Below are positions 18,043 to 27,183 of a DNA stretch of 64,000 nt, one piece after another. The stretch spans positions 35,907 through 99,906 of the forward strand of contig JAVJQT010000011.1 of the NCBI GenBank assembly GCA_040218795.1, written 5' to 3'. The notes under the pieces were generated by a model, which saw only the letters and a program-made list of their open reading frames with translations, was not told the DNA's origin and made no database searches. This stretch comes from CCMP332 sp040218795 (GTDB lineage Bacteria; Bacteroidota; Bacteroidia; Cytophagales; CCMP332). The first letter of the stretch is position 1; each line of letters starts with the position of its first letter. A program made the translations under genes and the position numbers.

Positions 18043-18515
18043 TTAAAATCGTATAAGAACTGTGCTGTCTAATTTCAAGGCCGGATCAAAATGCTGAAAA
18101 TAAATCAGTTATATTAATATCGGCCTGAACTGCTTTTAGTCCGGGCAGGCATAAAATCTTTACCCTTATTTTACAGAAGTCCGATAAGTTATTTCAAATT
18201 TAATGCTGCGCATAAACAAATCTTTAGTCTTGTTTCATATCGTTCTGTTTACTCGCCTATTAAGGCAGTAATAGTTATGGCTAAAGTTCCGGAATATCAA
18301 ATAAAAGCTATTCTTCACTTATTAATAGGTGCGAGCACTCTTTCGGCTTTTTTATAAAAAGAGGAAAGGAGAATGAAGAAAACATAAAGCTTTCAACAAA
18401 TCATACACATCGAAAAGGGCTGTACATTTCAAAAAAAAATCTTTCCATGTCCTATTTTCATCAGCTCATCCATTAAGTGATTAAAAAATAGATTTTTTAA
18501 CTTAAAACGAAAAAC
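18043..18515. other. 473-bp intergenic region, nothing recognised
   Basis: This stretch separates the end of the sucrose locus from the YCII/ECF42 pair. I see no convincing ORF, tRNA, strong hairpin with T-run or repeat. The promoter of the YCII gene should lie in its last ~100 bp, but no clear -33/-7 pair stands out. A minus-strand frame that covers the next gene is a shadow. Confidence 0.5.
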
Positions 18516-18857
18516 ATGAAAGATTTTATGATGCTGTTTCACAGCGAACCAAATCCCAACACTGAACCAACACCGGCGGAAATAGAAGCAGAGATCAAGG
18601 AATGGACCGACTGGATAGGAGAAATAGGCGCAAAGGGAAAATTGAAGAATCAGGGAGAAGCACTGGGCTTCGAAGGCAAAACCATACATGCCGATGGCTC
18701 CATTACCGATGGCCCCTATGCAGAGGTCAAGGAAATAATCGGAGGGTTTATTATTGTGACTGCAGAACATGTGGATGAAGCGGTTGGATTGGCAAAAGGT
18801 TGTCCGGGGCTGGCCAATGGGGGCAAGGTAGAGGTCAGAGAGGTCATTAAGATGTAA
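18516..18857 (+). CDS. YCII/DGPF-domain protein, partner of the ECF42-type sigma factor
   Basis: This 113-residue protein belongs to the YCII-related (DGPF) family: 'DFMMLFHSEPN' opens the fold, and 'ITDGPYAEVKEIIGGFIIV' contains the DGP[FY] signature. It is a small ferredoxin-like alpha/beta protein with no membrane segment. It is encoded 9 bp before a sigma factor with a long C-terminal extension, the gene pair that defines ECF42. In that group the DGPF proteins are associated targets or partners; their chemistry is not established. No catalytic activity is claimed. Confidence 0.88.
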   Translation: MKDFMMLFHSEPNPNTEPTPAEIEAEIKEWTDWIGEIGAKGKLKNQGEALGFEGKTIHADGSITDGPYAEVKEIIGGFIIVTAEHVDEAVGLAKGCPGLANGGKVEVREVIKM

Positions 18858-18866
18858 TAATCGGAA

Positions 18867-20096
18867 ATGGCTGATCCTCAAAAGCTATCCGAAATTTTTA
18901 AAACTGAGTACAGTAACCTGGTTGCTGTACTCAGTAATTATTATGGCATAAGCGATCTTCAGTATGCGGAGGATATTGTTTCAGAGACCTTCCTAAAAGC
19001 CATGAAGTCCTGGTCCCATAAGGGCATTCCGCAGTACCCCAGAGCATGGTTAAGAAAAGTGGCACAAAACTTATTCTACGAAGAACTCCGCAGAAAGAAA
19101 ACCTTTAAAGATAAAATCAGCAAAGAAGTGCTATCCGAACAGGAATTTACAGATAGCATTGAGATCACAGATAAAGTCATTGAAGATAGCCAGCTCAGAA
19201 TGATGTTTTTGCTTTGTGATCCTGAATTAAATCGCGAAGCACAATTGTGCATAGCCTTGCGAGTTCTATGCGGATTTAGCACCGAGGAAATTTCCAAAGC
19301 AATGCTTTCCAATAAAGAATCAGTTAATAAAAAGCTATATCGGGCCAAAAAAGCGCTTCGGAACCAGCTTTCTATCGATAGGGATTTAAGTCCTGCCGAT
19401 TATGAGAAAAGACTTGACAATGTCTTGAGAGTAATTTACCTGCTCTTCAACGAAGGCTATTATAGCTCAACGCTGGAGAATAATATTCGCCATGATTTAT
19501 GCTGGGAAGCCATGCGATTGGGCATTTTTTTATCAAAACAACAACACTTTGAGCTTGCACATGTGCATGCACTTATTGCGCTCATGTGTTTTCATGCCTC
19601 CAGGCTCAATGCACGTCAATCGGGTGAAAAAGGGGATCTTCTTTACCATGAACAAGATAGGTCTCAATGGGATCAGGCGCTTATTACTAAGGGACAATCT
19701 TACCTCAAATTAGCCTCAGAAGGAAAACGTCTAAGCAAATACCATTTGGAAGCCATGATTGCATACTGGCATACGCGAGAGGAGGAGGGAAAGTGGCAGC
19801 AAATACTGATGCATTATAATAAACTGCTTACCCTGGAGTATTCTCCGGTCATCGCAATGAACCGTTCCTTTGCCATGGCCAAAGTACATTCACCTAAAAA
19901 AGCCATAGAAAGCGCCTCCAAATTAGAACTTAAGGATAATGCCCATTATTGCTGTCTGATGGCCGAATTACACCGAATGAATATGGATACAGATCAGGAG
20001 ATAAAGCAGCTCAATAAGGCCTTAAAATTGACTAAAAAGGAAAATGAAAAGGCTTTAATTCGAAAAAAACTGGAAAAGGCTTTTAATCGTACTTAA
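18867..20096 (+). CDS. ECF42-type RNA polymerase sigma factor with C-terminal helical extension
   Basis: This 409-residue protein is about twice the usual ECF length. Region 2 is at the N-terminus ('YAEDIVSETFLKAMKSW', 'YPRAWLRKVAQNLFYEELRR') and region 4 follows ('LCIALRVLCGFSTEEISKAM' ... 'VNKKLYRAKKALR', ending near residue 165). The rest is an all-helical extension (DUF6596/TPR-like: 'LLFNEGYYS', 'EALMIAY'-type repeats, 'SPVIAMNRSFAMAK'). ECF42 factors lack a classical anti-sigma factor; the extension is thought to control activity. It directly follows the YCII gene (9-bp gap). The environmental signal and regulon are unknown. Confidence 0.92.
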   Translation: MADPQKLSEIFKTEYSNLVAVLSNYYGISDLQYAEDIVSETFLKAMKSWSHKGIPQYPRAWLRKVAQNLFYEELRRKKTFKDKISKEVLSEQEFTDSIEITDKVIEDSQLRMMFLLCDPELNREAQLCIALRVLCGFSTEEISKAMLSNKESVNKKLYRAKKALRNQLSIDRDLSPADYEKRLDNVLRVIYLLFNEGYYSSTLENNIRHDLCWEAMRLGIFLSKQQHFELAHVHALIALMCFHASRLNARQSGEKGDLLYHEQDRSQWDQALITKGQSYLKLASEGKRLSKYHLEAMIAYWHTREEEGKWQQILMHYNKLLTLEYSPVIAMNRSFAMAKVHSPKKAIESASKLELKDNAHYCCLMAELHRMNMDTDQEIKQLNKALKLTKKENEKALIRKKLEKAFNRT

Positions 20097-20163
20097 TCGA
20101 ATTAGAGATTTGATTAAAAATTGTGTTTTAAAGTCTGGCGCAAAGGGCTGAGTTGAAAGCAAA

Positions 20164-20685
20164 ATGAAAAACCTCAATGCTATAATTTTTTTAAATTCGC
20201 TTCGATTTTCACAACTTATTTGCCTGTTTATGAAGCAATCGTTAATGTATTTTTTGGTGGCCCTGTTTGCCATTTTTTTAGGTAGCCAGATTACTGAAGC
20301 CGTACTTTTGGTTCCCTACTGGCAGTCACTTTCAGCGGCAGACTTTTATAGCTATTATCAAAAGTTCGGGCCATTAATCGGTCGATTTTATACCATTCTG
20401 ACCATCATCGCTTTGTTGATTCCCATTGGATTGTCTGTTTATCTGTTTCGAAGCAAAGCACCTGGTTTTCGTTTTGCTTTCATATCTGCAGTATTGGCAA
20501 TACTCTTTGTTGCTTGTTTTTATGTCTACTTCAAGGGCACCAATGCGCTGTTTTACCAATCTGCTTTTTCTCCGGCAGAGTTAAAAAGCGAATTAATTAC
20601 CTGGAGCAAGTGGCACTGGGGCAGGGTAGTATTGGAATGCTTTTCACTGCTTTTTCTCATTTTAGCGCTGGCCAAAAGGAATTGA
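20164..20685 (+). CDS. four-helix membrane protein (DUF1772-like)
   Basis: The frame encodes 173 residues from 20164, but the more convincing start is the ATG at 20230 (151 residues, 'MKQSLMYFLVALFAIFLGSQ'), because the first 22 residues look unlike a natural N-terminus. Four hydrophobic segments are visible. An early 'ITEAVLLVPYWQSLSAADFYSYYQKFGP' region and a late 'WSKWHWGRVVLE' resemble the DUF1772/anthrone-oxygenase-like small membrane family. It lies 67 bp after the sigma factor on the same strand and may be part of its output, but no direct evidence links them. Confidence 0.65.
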   Translation: MKNLNAIIFLNSLRFSQLICLFMKQSLMYFLVALFAIFLGSQITEAVLLVPYWQSLSAADFYSYYQKFGPLIGRFYTILTIIALLIPIGLSVYLFRSKAPGFRFAFISAVLAILFVACFYVYFKGTNALFYQSAFSPAELKSELITWSKWHWGRVVLECFSLLFLILALAKRN

Positions 20686-20691
20686 AGCATG

Positions 20692-20741
20692 CCTGTAAAT
20701 GAAGGCCGCTCAGCAATGATCAATCATCAGATGTTTACAGG
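20692..20741. repeat. nested inverted repeat between convergent genes
   Basis: CCTGTAAA (20692-20699) pairs with TTTACAGG (20734-20741), and the interval contains a second palindrome, ATGAT-ca-ATCAT. It lies just after the stop codon of the membrane protein and before the convergent end of the copper operon. It could act as a weak transcription stop or RNA-processing hairpin; no T-run follows. Confidence 0.3.
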
Positions 20742-20938
20742 TCAAAATTCTCAGCTGTCAAGGACCGGCTAATAAAAATATAGGTATAAAATGAAAATTT
20801 CCGGGTGGTGAAATTGAGGAAAGGGAGAACAAGTTCCCCCTCATTGCAACTAAGTCCCCTAAAAAATTGTACAGAAATTGCTCATAGGGACATTAATTAT
20901 TTCATTCATTTGGAGTTCGAAACCTTGCGTATTAAAAC

Positions 20939-23065
20939 CTAGTAGGTTAACGTGAGTCCTGCACCATATTTCATGTCGCTGTCATAATGAGTAGATATTG
21001 AGATGTATTTGCTGACTATGTATCTTGAGCCGATTGCATATTCAAAATCCGTATTCCAAGATCCCCACAAACGTATTCGAGGCGTTAAAGGAATATCATC
21101 CCGTAGTATTTGAGCCCTTAATCTGCCGGTATGATCGATTCGGACTTCCGTTTGGATGAACCAGGGCATAGTATAGGTAAATCCAGCACAGGCGACAAAT
21201 CGATTATCTTTCGTATTCTTCTGATTGAAAAGATTTTTTTCGAATTCATCTTCTTCTCTTCCACGCATGTCCCAGCCCACATAGGGCATAAAGAACTGAT
21301 TGCGACCTATTAGCATTCCAATGTGACTTTCAGATTCATAGCCGGTTTCATTTCTGAACCCTACACGCCATTCCGTTGAAAGATTCCATCGTGTATTTTG
21401 GAGTGAAACTTCACCATCGCTTCCGTTGCTTTCCAAAGCGATTTCAGCACCGAGGTAAAACCTGCGATCATCTCTGTAGACCATCTTTTGTGCCATTTTT
21501 GGATCGGGAAGCTGTGGATTAGGAGGTGTATTTTCATAAGTGAAAATTCGTCCCATTCCGGACATCATGTGATACAAAATATGACAATGAAAATACCAGT
21601 CTCCATAATTTTCTGAGGCATGAAATTCAATGGTATCGGTTTCCATGGGAAGAATATCAACAACCGTCTTTAATGGTGAATATTCTCCATTTCCATTGAG
21701 TAATCTAAAAAAATGACCATGGAGATGCATAGGATGTCGCATCATCGAATTGTTGTAAATAATGATTCGAACATTTTCTCCCTTTTTTATAAGGATCTTA
21801 CCGTTCTCTGACACTGTTTTATTATCAATTGTCCACACATATCGGTTCATATTACCCGTTAGTTCAAATCTCATTTCTCGTGTGGGTGCATCTGGCAAAG
21901 TGGTCACTTCCGGTGCCTTTAGCATCGCATAATTAAGGGTTACAATTGGCTCCTCAGCCATCATCTCGGGGTACATAAGCATATTCATGTCCATTTGCTG
22001 AAGGCTCATATTCATTCCCATGTCATTCATTTTACCACCAAGTGTCATCATCTCATTCATCATTTTCATGCCTTGGAAATATTCTAGCCGAGGCATGGGT
22101 GTTTCAGAATTTTTAATACCCTTTCCCACCCAAAGAGAGGCGCTATTCGTGCGATCTTCTGCGGTGGCCAATACTTCAAACATACCATCTGAGGGGATCA
22201 CAATTTTGACATCATAGGTTTCGGAAACACCAATTATCAATCGATCAACTTCAACAGGCTGGACATCAGCTCCATCATTGGCCACAACGCTCAACTTTCC
22301 ACCGGAATAGTTAATCCAGAAATAAGTTGAAGAGCTGCCATTGATGATTCGCAATCGGACGGTGTCTCCTGGTGCGTAGATGGCTTCCTGTGTTGATCCG
22401 CCGTTGATCAACAATTTGTCATAATACACATCGCTGACGTCCATCGCCATCATTCGTTTAAACTCGTTGCCAAATTTGGTTCCCAAATGCCCGTCTCGAA
22501 TTGCTTCACTATAACTTTGTGTTGCTCCCTTCTTGATGGCATACCAGTCGGTGGCCATGTGAAGCGAACGCTCGACCTGCTCCGGTTTCTCGTTTGTCCA
22601 GTCACTCAATAGCATTGTATATTCTAAGCTTGGGCGTTCTTGTTTTTTATGAATAATAAATGCGCCATACATGCCCACCTGCTCCTGGAGCATGGTGTGT
22701 GAATGATACCAATAGGTACCTGACTGTACAATTGGGAAGCGAAACACATGCTCACTTTTAGCTTTAATGGGTGCGGTGGTCAGGTATGGGACACCATCCT
22801 GTTCATTGGGCAGGATCAGTCCATGCCAGTGAATGGAGGTTTCATGGTGCATCATGTTATGAACATGAATTTCAGCCGTATCTCCTTCGATGAAATGGAG
22901 GCTGGGAGCGGGTATTTGACCATTTATCGCTATTGCCATTCGCTCCTTACCAGTATAGTTGACCAGCGTATCTTTCACGAAAAGGTCATAGCGAACCACC
23001 TGAGCCATGGAGAAATAGGCCATTAGTAGCCCTAATATTAGTATAAGAAATCTTTTCATGATCAA
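20939..23065 (-). CDS. periplasmic multicopper oxidase fused to a CopB-like outer-membrane barrel
   Basis: This 708-residue protein has a signal peptide (to about Ala21) and a three-cupredoxin multicopper oxidase with all copper ligands: H79-W-H81-G, H121-S-H123, H444-PMHLHG and the H493-CHILYHMMSGM motif. A Met-rich stretch (about residues 331-370, 'GMKMMNEMM', 'MNDMGMNMSLQQMDMNM') suits Cu(I) binding and oxidation, as in CueO/PcoA-type enzymes. From about residue 528 the sequence changes to an amphipathic beta pattern resembling CopB/PcoB ('RRFYLGAEIALES' ... 'YGAGLTLTY'), so two usually separate copper-resistance proteins appear joined. The start overlaps the DUF3347 gene by 4 bp. Confidence 0.88.
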   Translation of the reverse strand: MIMKRFLILILGLLMAYFSMAQVVRYDLFVKDTLVNYTGKERMAIAINGQIPAPSLHFIEGDTAEIHVHNMMHHETSIHWHGLILPNEQDGVPYLTTAPIKAKSEHVFRFPIVQSGTYWYHSHTMLQEQVGMYGAFIIHKKQERPSLEYTMLLSDWTNEKPEQVERSLHMATDWYAIKKGATQSYSEAIRDGHLGTKFGNEFKRMMAMDVSDVYYDKLLINGGSTQEAIYAPGDTVRLRIINGSSSTYFWINYSGGKLSVVANDGADVQPVEVDRLIIGVSETYDVKIVIPSDGMFEVLATAEDRTNSASLWVGKGIKNSETPMPRLEYFQGMKMMNEMMTLGGKMNDMGMNMSLQQMDMNMLMYPEMMAEEPIVTLNYAMLKAPEVTTLPDAPTREMRFELTGNMNRYVWTIDNKTVSENGKILIKKGENVRIIIYNNSMMRHPMHLHGHFFRLLNGNGEYSPLKTVVDILPMETDTIEFHASENYGDWYFHCHILYHMMSGMGRIFTYENTPPNPQLPDPKMAQKMVYRDDRRFYLGAEIALESNGSDGEVSLQNTRWNLSTEWRVGFRNETGYESESHIGMLIGRNQFFMPYVGWDMRGREEDEFEKNLFNQKNTKDNRFVACAGFTYTMPWFIQTEVRIDHTGRLRAQILRDDIPLTPRIRLWGSWNTDFEYAIGSRYIVSKYISISTHYDSDMKYGAGLTLTY

Positions 23066-23526
23066 GGCTTTATTGATTTTTCAACCTTTCCACAGCTAAG
23101 CATTTGCTTTCCATAGAATGGGTTTCTTATTGCAGCTGCTTCACTTATCCAATGGGCTTTTTTCATCGGACAGTAATTATAGTAAATGTCTCTTCCAAGG
23201 GCTTCGCTTTCATTGATAAGTTGCCACATCAACACAGATTGTTCAGCAAAGGCCGTTCGTTGCTGTTCGATTGTGCCAGCCTCTGCGATCGCTTTTGTCG
23301 ATCGAAGAAGGTCCTCTACCAGAGATTTGTCAGTGCTGACTTCTTTCAGATTATCCAAAGAAGTAACAAGAAGCTCACCAGAGCTTAATGCACTTGCATA
23401 ATCACTATTTACCAAATGGTTTTTTAAGGCTATGTAATCTTCAAAAACCTTGTCCAGGTTTTGCGCTGAAAGGCTGCCCCATATTAGGGCAGCCATCATA
23501 ATAAGTCCTGCGGATCTCATAATCAA
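23062..23526 (-). CDS. DUF3347 periplasmic copper-binding-like protein
   Basis: This 154-residue protein has a signal peptide (residues 1 to ~21, ending 'GSLSAQ') and a DUF3347 domain: a helical region followed by 'YYNYCPMKKAHWISEAAAIR' and 'NPFYGKQMLSCGKV'. The conserved CPM, Trp, NPF/Y-G-x-x-M-x-x-C residues look like a soft-metal site; the same domain occurs at the C-terminus of CusB-like efflux proteins in Bacteroidota. It overlaps the oxidase downstream and the CxxC chaperone gene upstream, each by 4 bp, so it is tightly coupled in the copper operon. Its role as a periplasmic copper carrier is inferred. Confidence 0.85.
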   Translation of the reverse strand: MIMRSAGLIMMAALIWGSLSAQNLDKVFEDYIALKNHLVNSDYASALSSGELLVTSLDNLKEVSTDKSLVEDLLRSTKAIAEAGTIEQQRTAFAEQSVLMWQLINESEALGRDIYYNYCPMKKAHWISEAAAIRNPFYGKQMLSCGKVEKSIKP

Positions 23527-23735
23527 TTGATTGATTTGGCTGAATAACCGGCAGCTTCTACTGCTTGCGAAATTGCCTCTGCAGAAATACCCATTGTTTT
23601 AACAGTGAGGACCTTATTGGGATTTTTTAAATCTATTTCCCAGTTGTTATCACCGGCTAGTTCATCCAGGTATGGCGTCACTTTTGCAAGACACCCTGTA
23701 CATTTAATTGTTGAATTGAATTTTAACGTTTCCAT
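23523..23735 (-). CDS. CxxC heavy-metal-associated (CopZ-like) chaperone
   Basis: This 70-residue cytoplasmic protein has the HMA ferredoxin-like fold. The metal motif is Cys12-Thr-Gly-Cys15 ('STIKCTGCLAKV'); the usual Met before the first Cys is replaced by Lys. The end 'AISQAVEAAGYSAKSI' matches the last helix and strand. It should pass Cu(I) to the CopA ATPase. The start codon shares one base with the stop codon of the reductase gene (TAATG), and the end overlaps the DUF3347 gene by 4 bp. Confidence 0.9.
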   Translation of the reverse strand: METLKFNSTIKCTGCLAKVTPYLDELAGDNNWEIDLKNPNKVLTVKTMGISAEAISQAVEAAGYSAKSIN

Positions 23736-24844
23736 TATTTTGATATTAATTGTTTAGTAAAATTAAGACGACTCCCTGTGCTGTGTTTTATACCATTTGG
23801 GTGATTCGTTGTATAATTTTCGTAGGCCAAAAGCACCTTATCAGTTGTCGCATAACCGGTACACAACAATGCATAACCTTGATCAACCTGATCATCAGTA
23901 AGCGCGTAGTTTTCGCGCATTCTTACCTTACCTGCCAGAACCTTCACCTGGCATGTACCACACATGGCCTCCTTACAAGAATGTGGTAATGCATAGCCCA
24001 TCTTCAAAGCCTGACTTAGAATTGTTTCCTCCCGACTGACTTTTATACTGATCCTTTCTTTAAGCAAAATATCAACAGTGCTCGATTCTGAAGCCGAAGA
24101 CATATTTTCCAATTGGCTTTCTTTATTTGAAAATGTCTCCATAACTATGCGGTCATGGGCTAAGCCTTGTAGTTTTAAAGATTCACTGGCCATTGTCATT
24201 AGACCTTGGGGACCACAGATATAAGCGTACACATTTTCTTTAGCCTGACCTTCCATGAAATGCTCTAGATCCGAATTATTAATCTTACGATTTAGCAGAT
24301 CAGTGGCGGTTTTTAGATCTAATTCGTCAACAAAATATTTTACTGCCAAGCGATTAGAAAACCTTTTCTTTAGGTCATCCAGTTTATCCCTGAAAATAAT
24401 TGAATCTGATCTTTTGCTTGAATAAAGGAGCGTAATTTGGCCTGCATCACTATAGCTGAGCAGCGATTTGATCAAGGAAAATATGGGAGTGATGCCACTG
24501 CCACCTGCAATCATCAGGTGTTTTTTTGTGCTGTCTTTTAGAATAAATCGACCATAAGGCTCGCTTACATTAATGACATCACCTGCCCTCAATGTGCCCA
24601 AAAAATGAGATAATAATCCATTCGGCATACGCTTGATTGTAACAGCAGGCAAGAGGTCAGTTTCGGTTGCTGAGGAAAAGGAATATTGTCTGATAACTTC
24701 CTGACCCTCAATAGTTACAAAGAAATTGATGAACTGCCCTGGTTTATAGTTATTGATGCCTTCTACGGCATTGAAAACAAGGGTATAGGCGTCATCCGTT
24801 TCGCGGATGACTTGCCTAATTGTTGTTGAGACTTTCATTGTCAA
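23735..24844 (-). CDS. ferredoxin-NADP-reductase-like flavoprotein with C-terminal 2Fe-2S domain
   Basis: This 369-residue protein has an FAD-binding barrel ('PGQFINFFV', 'RQYSFSSATETDLL'), an NAD(P)-binding domain ('HLMIAGGSGITPIFSLIKSL', 'YICGPQGLM') and a plant-type ferredoxin domain with the cluster cysteines in 'SCKEAMCGTCQVKV' and 'LLCTGYA'. The layout matches PaaE/HmpX-type reductases that pass electrons from NAD(P)H through flavin to the 2Fe-2S centre. It lies inside the copper operon, 4 bp after the ATPase gene and 1 bp overlapping the chaperone gene. A role in reducing Cu(II) to Cu(I) before export is an inference; an oxygenase partner is not present. Confidence 0.88.
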   Translation of the reverse strand: MTMKVSTTIRQVIRETDDAYTLVFNAVEGINNYKPGQFINFFVTIEGQEVIRQYSFSSATETDLLPAVTIKRMPNGLLSHFLGTLRAGDVINVSEPYGRFILKDSTKKHLMIAGGSGITPIFSLIKSLLSYSDAGQITLLYSSKRSDSIIFRDKLDDLKKRFSNRLAVKYFVDELDLKTATDLLNRKINNSDLEHFMEGQAKENVYAYICGPQGLMTMASESLKLQGLAHDRIVMETFSNKESQLENMSSASESSTVDILLKERISIKVSREETILSQALKMGYALPHSCKEAMCGTCQVKVLAGKVRMRENYALTDDQVDQGYALLCTGYATTDKVLLAYENYTTNHPNGIKHSTGSRLNFTKQLISK

Positions 24845-24848
24845 CAGA

Positions 24849-27104
24849 TTAAATTTTACTGTGCTTTAACCTTAAACTATTCAGCACCACGGATACGGAA
24901 CTAAAGGCCATCGCTCCTCCGGCAATCATGGGGTCAAGTAGAAATCCATTGATTGGGAACAATATGCCCGCAGCTATTGGAATACCAATTAGATTGTAAA
25001 TGAAAGCCCAGAAGAGATTCTGACGCACACCCATCACTGTCTTTTTGGATAATTGAAATGCTTTTGGAATGGCCAGTAAATCTGAAGTAATAAGGGTCAT
25101 CTTGGCCACATCCATGGCAATGTCCGAACCCTTGCCCATGGCGATACTTACATCCGCCTGAGCCAATGCATGAGAGTCATTGATGCCATCGCCAACCATT
25201 GCAACGATCTTTCCTTCTGATTGAAGTTGCTTTGCAAAATCGGCCTTATCAGATGGCAATACTTCGGCTTTATAATGACGAATTCCTACCTGTCTGGCCA
25301 CTGAAGCTGCCGTTACTTCATTGTCACCGGTCAGCATGTAAACTTCTATTCCTCGCTCTTGAAGAACCTGCATGGCTTCTTTTGAAGTAGCCTTGATCTG
25401 ATCGGCAATAGCGATAACCGCCAATACATCATTTTCATTGGCGAAGTAAACCACCGTCTTTGCTTCGTTCTGTAATTGTCGCACTTTCTCATCCAATTCG
25501 GCATTGAATTTGACATTCTTATCGATCATGAGCTTGCGATTTCCAATGTAGTAAATCACTTTATTGTGTAGCGCTTGCGCACCTTTTCCGGTAATGCTTT
25601 CAAATTGGGTGATAGAACCATTTTGTATTTTTTCGGTTTTTAGATGATTCACGATTGCTTCGGCCAGCGGATGTTCGCTTTGTGCTTCAATGGCCAGCAA
25701 AATTTCCTTATTAATTTTTGTCTCCTTGCCTTTTGACCAGAAAGCATCCGTAACTACAGGTTTGCCTTCTGTAATCGTTCCGGTTTTATCCAGTAAGATG
25801 GCATTTACTTTATGGCCAAGCTCTAAGCTTTCAGCATCCTTGATGAGGATATTATTCTCAGCTCCTTTGCCCACTCCAACCATTATGGCCGTAGGTGTGG
25901 CTAGTCCAAGTGCACAAGGACAGGCAATTACAAGTACGGTAATAGAGGAAAGCAGGGCATAGGTAAAGGCATTGTCGCCTCCCAAAAGCATCCATACAAT
26001 AAAGGTTAGAATCGCGATACCGATTACAATCGGAACAAAAATGCCTGCGATTTTATCTACCAACTTTTGCACGGGTGCTTTACTACCTTGTGCCTCCTGC
26101 ACCATTTTAATGATACTGGCCAGGACGGTTTCACCACCAACCTTCTCAGCGGTCATTTGAAAGCTTCCCTTTTGATTAACTGTACCTGCATATACCTGAT
26201 CATGCGCTTCTTTATTCACGGGTACGGGTTCGCCGGTGATCATACTTTCATCTACAAATGACTGACCATTGCTTACTTTACCATCTACCGGAATTTTCTC
26301 ACCCGGACGGACAATCAAGGTATAGCCTGCCTTTACCGTGGCTATTGGAATTTCAACTTCATCGCCTTCAATAATTGCTTTTACCGTTTTTGGCTGTAAG
26401 CCCATCAATTTCCTGATAGCCGAAGAAGTATTGGATTTGGCCTTTTCTTCGAGCAGTTTGCCCAATGAAATGAATGTAATGATCACTACCGCTGCTTCGA
26501 AATAGACATGGGCATGAAGGCCTCTGGCATGCCAGAAATTTGCAAAGAAGGTATTGAAAACGCTAAATGCATAGGCAATCCCTGTGCTCAGGGCCACCAA
26601 GGTGTCCATATTGGCTTTCAGATTTTTTGTTTGTTTCCAGGCATGTACAAAAAAGCTTTTACCGAAATAGAAAAGTACAATTGCGGAAAGCACCATGCTG
26701 ATGTACTTACCTATTTCCCATTCCATAAAGAACATGCCGATTACAAATACAGGTAGTGTAAGTATTGAGGACCAAATGAATCTGGTTTTAATGTCCTGAT
26801 AATTTTTCTCCTGAAGTTCTTCCTGAACTTTAGAAGGATCTTCAACACCGACAATAAGATCGTATCCGATGGATTGCACCGTGGATCGCAAATCATCGAT
26901 ACTAGCCACTAAAGGGTCGTATTCTACCCAGGCGCTTTGATTTGCATAATTTACTCCGGCAGCCTTAACACCTGTTGTGTTGCTGAGCATTGATTCTACA
27001 CTTACGGCACATGCGGCACAGGTCATGCCTGACACCGGAAATGTATGTTTGACAATGGCGCTATGCACCTCTGTCATTTCGTCTGTTAAATTAATTAATT
27101 CCAT
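24849..27104 (-). CDS. copA: Cu(I)-exporting P1B-type ATPase
   Basis: This 751-residue membrane ATPase has one N-terminal HMA domain with Cys29-Ala-Ala-Cys32 ('GMTCAACAVSVES'), the membrane copper motif CPC at 395-397 ('IACPCALGLATP'), the phosphorylated Asp439 in 'DKTGTITEG', the HP motif ('SEHPLAEAI') and 'VGDGINDSHALAQADVSIAMG'. These are all the marks of a working P1B-1 pump that exports Cu(I) from the cytoplasm. It is the first structural gene of the operon; the reductase follows after 4 bp. Two CxxC-AraC regulators lie directly upstream on the same strand. Confidence 0.96.
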   Translation of the reverse strand: MELINLTDEMTEVHSAIVKHTFPVSGMTCAACAVSVESMLSNTTGVKAAGVNYANQSAWVEYDPLVASIDDLRSTVQSIGYDLIVGVEDPSKVQEELQEKNYQDIKTRFIWSSILTLPVFVIGMFFMEWEIGKYISMVLSAIVLFYFGKSFFVHAWKQTKNLKANMDTLVALSTGIAYAFSVFNTFFANFWHARGLHAHVYFEAAVVIITFISLGKLLEEKAKSNTSSAIRKLMGLQPKTVKAIIEGDEVEIPIATVKAGYTLIVRPGEKIPVDGKVSNGQSFVDESMITGEPVPVNKEAHDQVYAGTVNQKGSFQMTAEKVGGETVLASIIKMVQEAQGSKAPVQKLVDKIAGIFVPIVIGIAILTFIVWMLLGGDNAFTYALLSSITVLVIACPCALGLATPTAIMVGVGKGAENNILIKDAESLELGHKVNAILLDKTGTITEGKPVVTDAFWSKGKETKINKEILLAIEAQSEHPLAEAIVNHLKTEKIQNGSITQFESITGKGAQALHNKVIYYIGNRKLMIDKNVKFNAELDEKVRQLQNEAKTVVYFANENDVLAVIAIADQIKATSKEAMQVLQERGIEVYMLTGDNEVTAASVARQVGIRHYKAEVLPSDKADFAKQLQSEGKIVAMVGDGINDSHALAQADVSIAMGKGSDIAMDVAKMTLITSDLLAIPKAFQLSKKTVMGVRQNLFWAFIYNLIGIPIAAGILFPINGFLLDPMIAGGAMAFSSVSVVLNSLRLKHSKI

Positions 27105-27183
27105 TTTGAGTTATTTTATGTTACAAAGTTCCTTTAAGCTGCATTTGCAATTGTTACAGCATTACCGCTACCTGTTTCATAAT

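Noticed and set aside
18429..18881. 150-codon minus-strand frame across the YCII gene
   Set aside because: It is antisense to a clear YCII/DGPF protein and resembles no family; a shadow frame.
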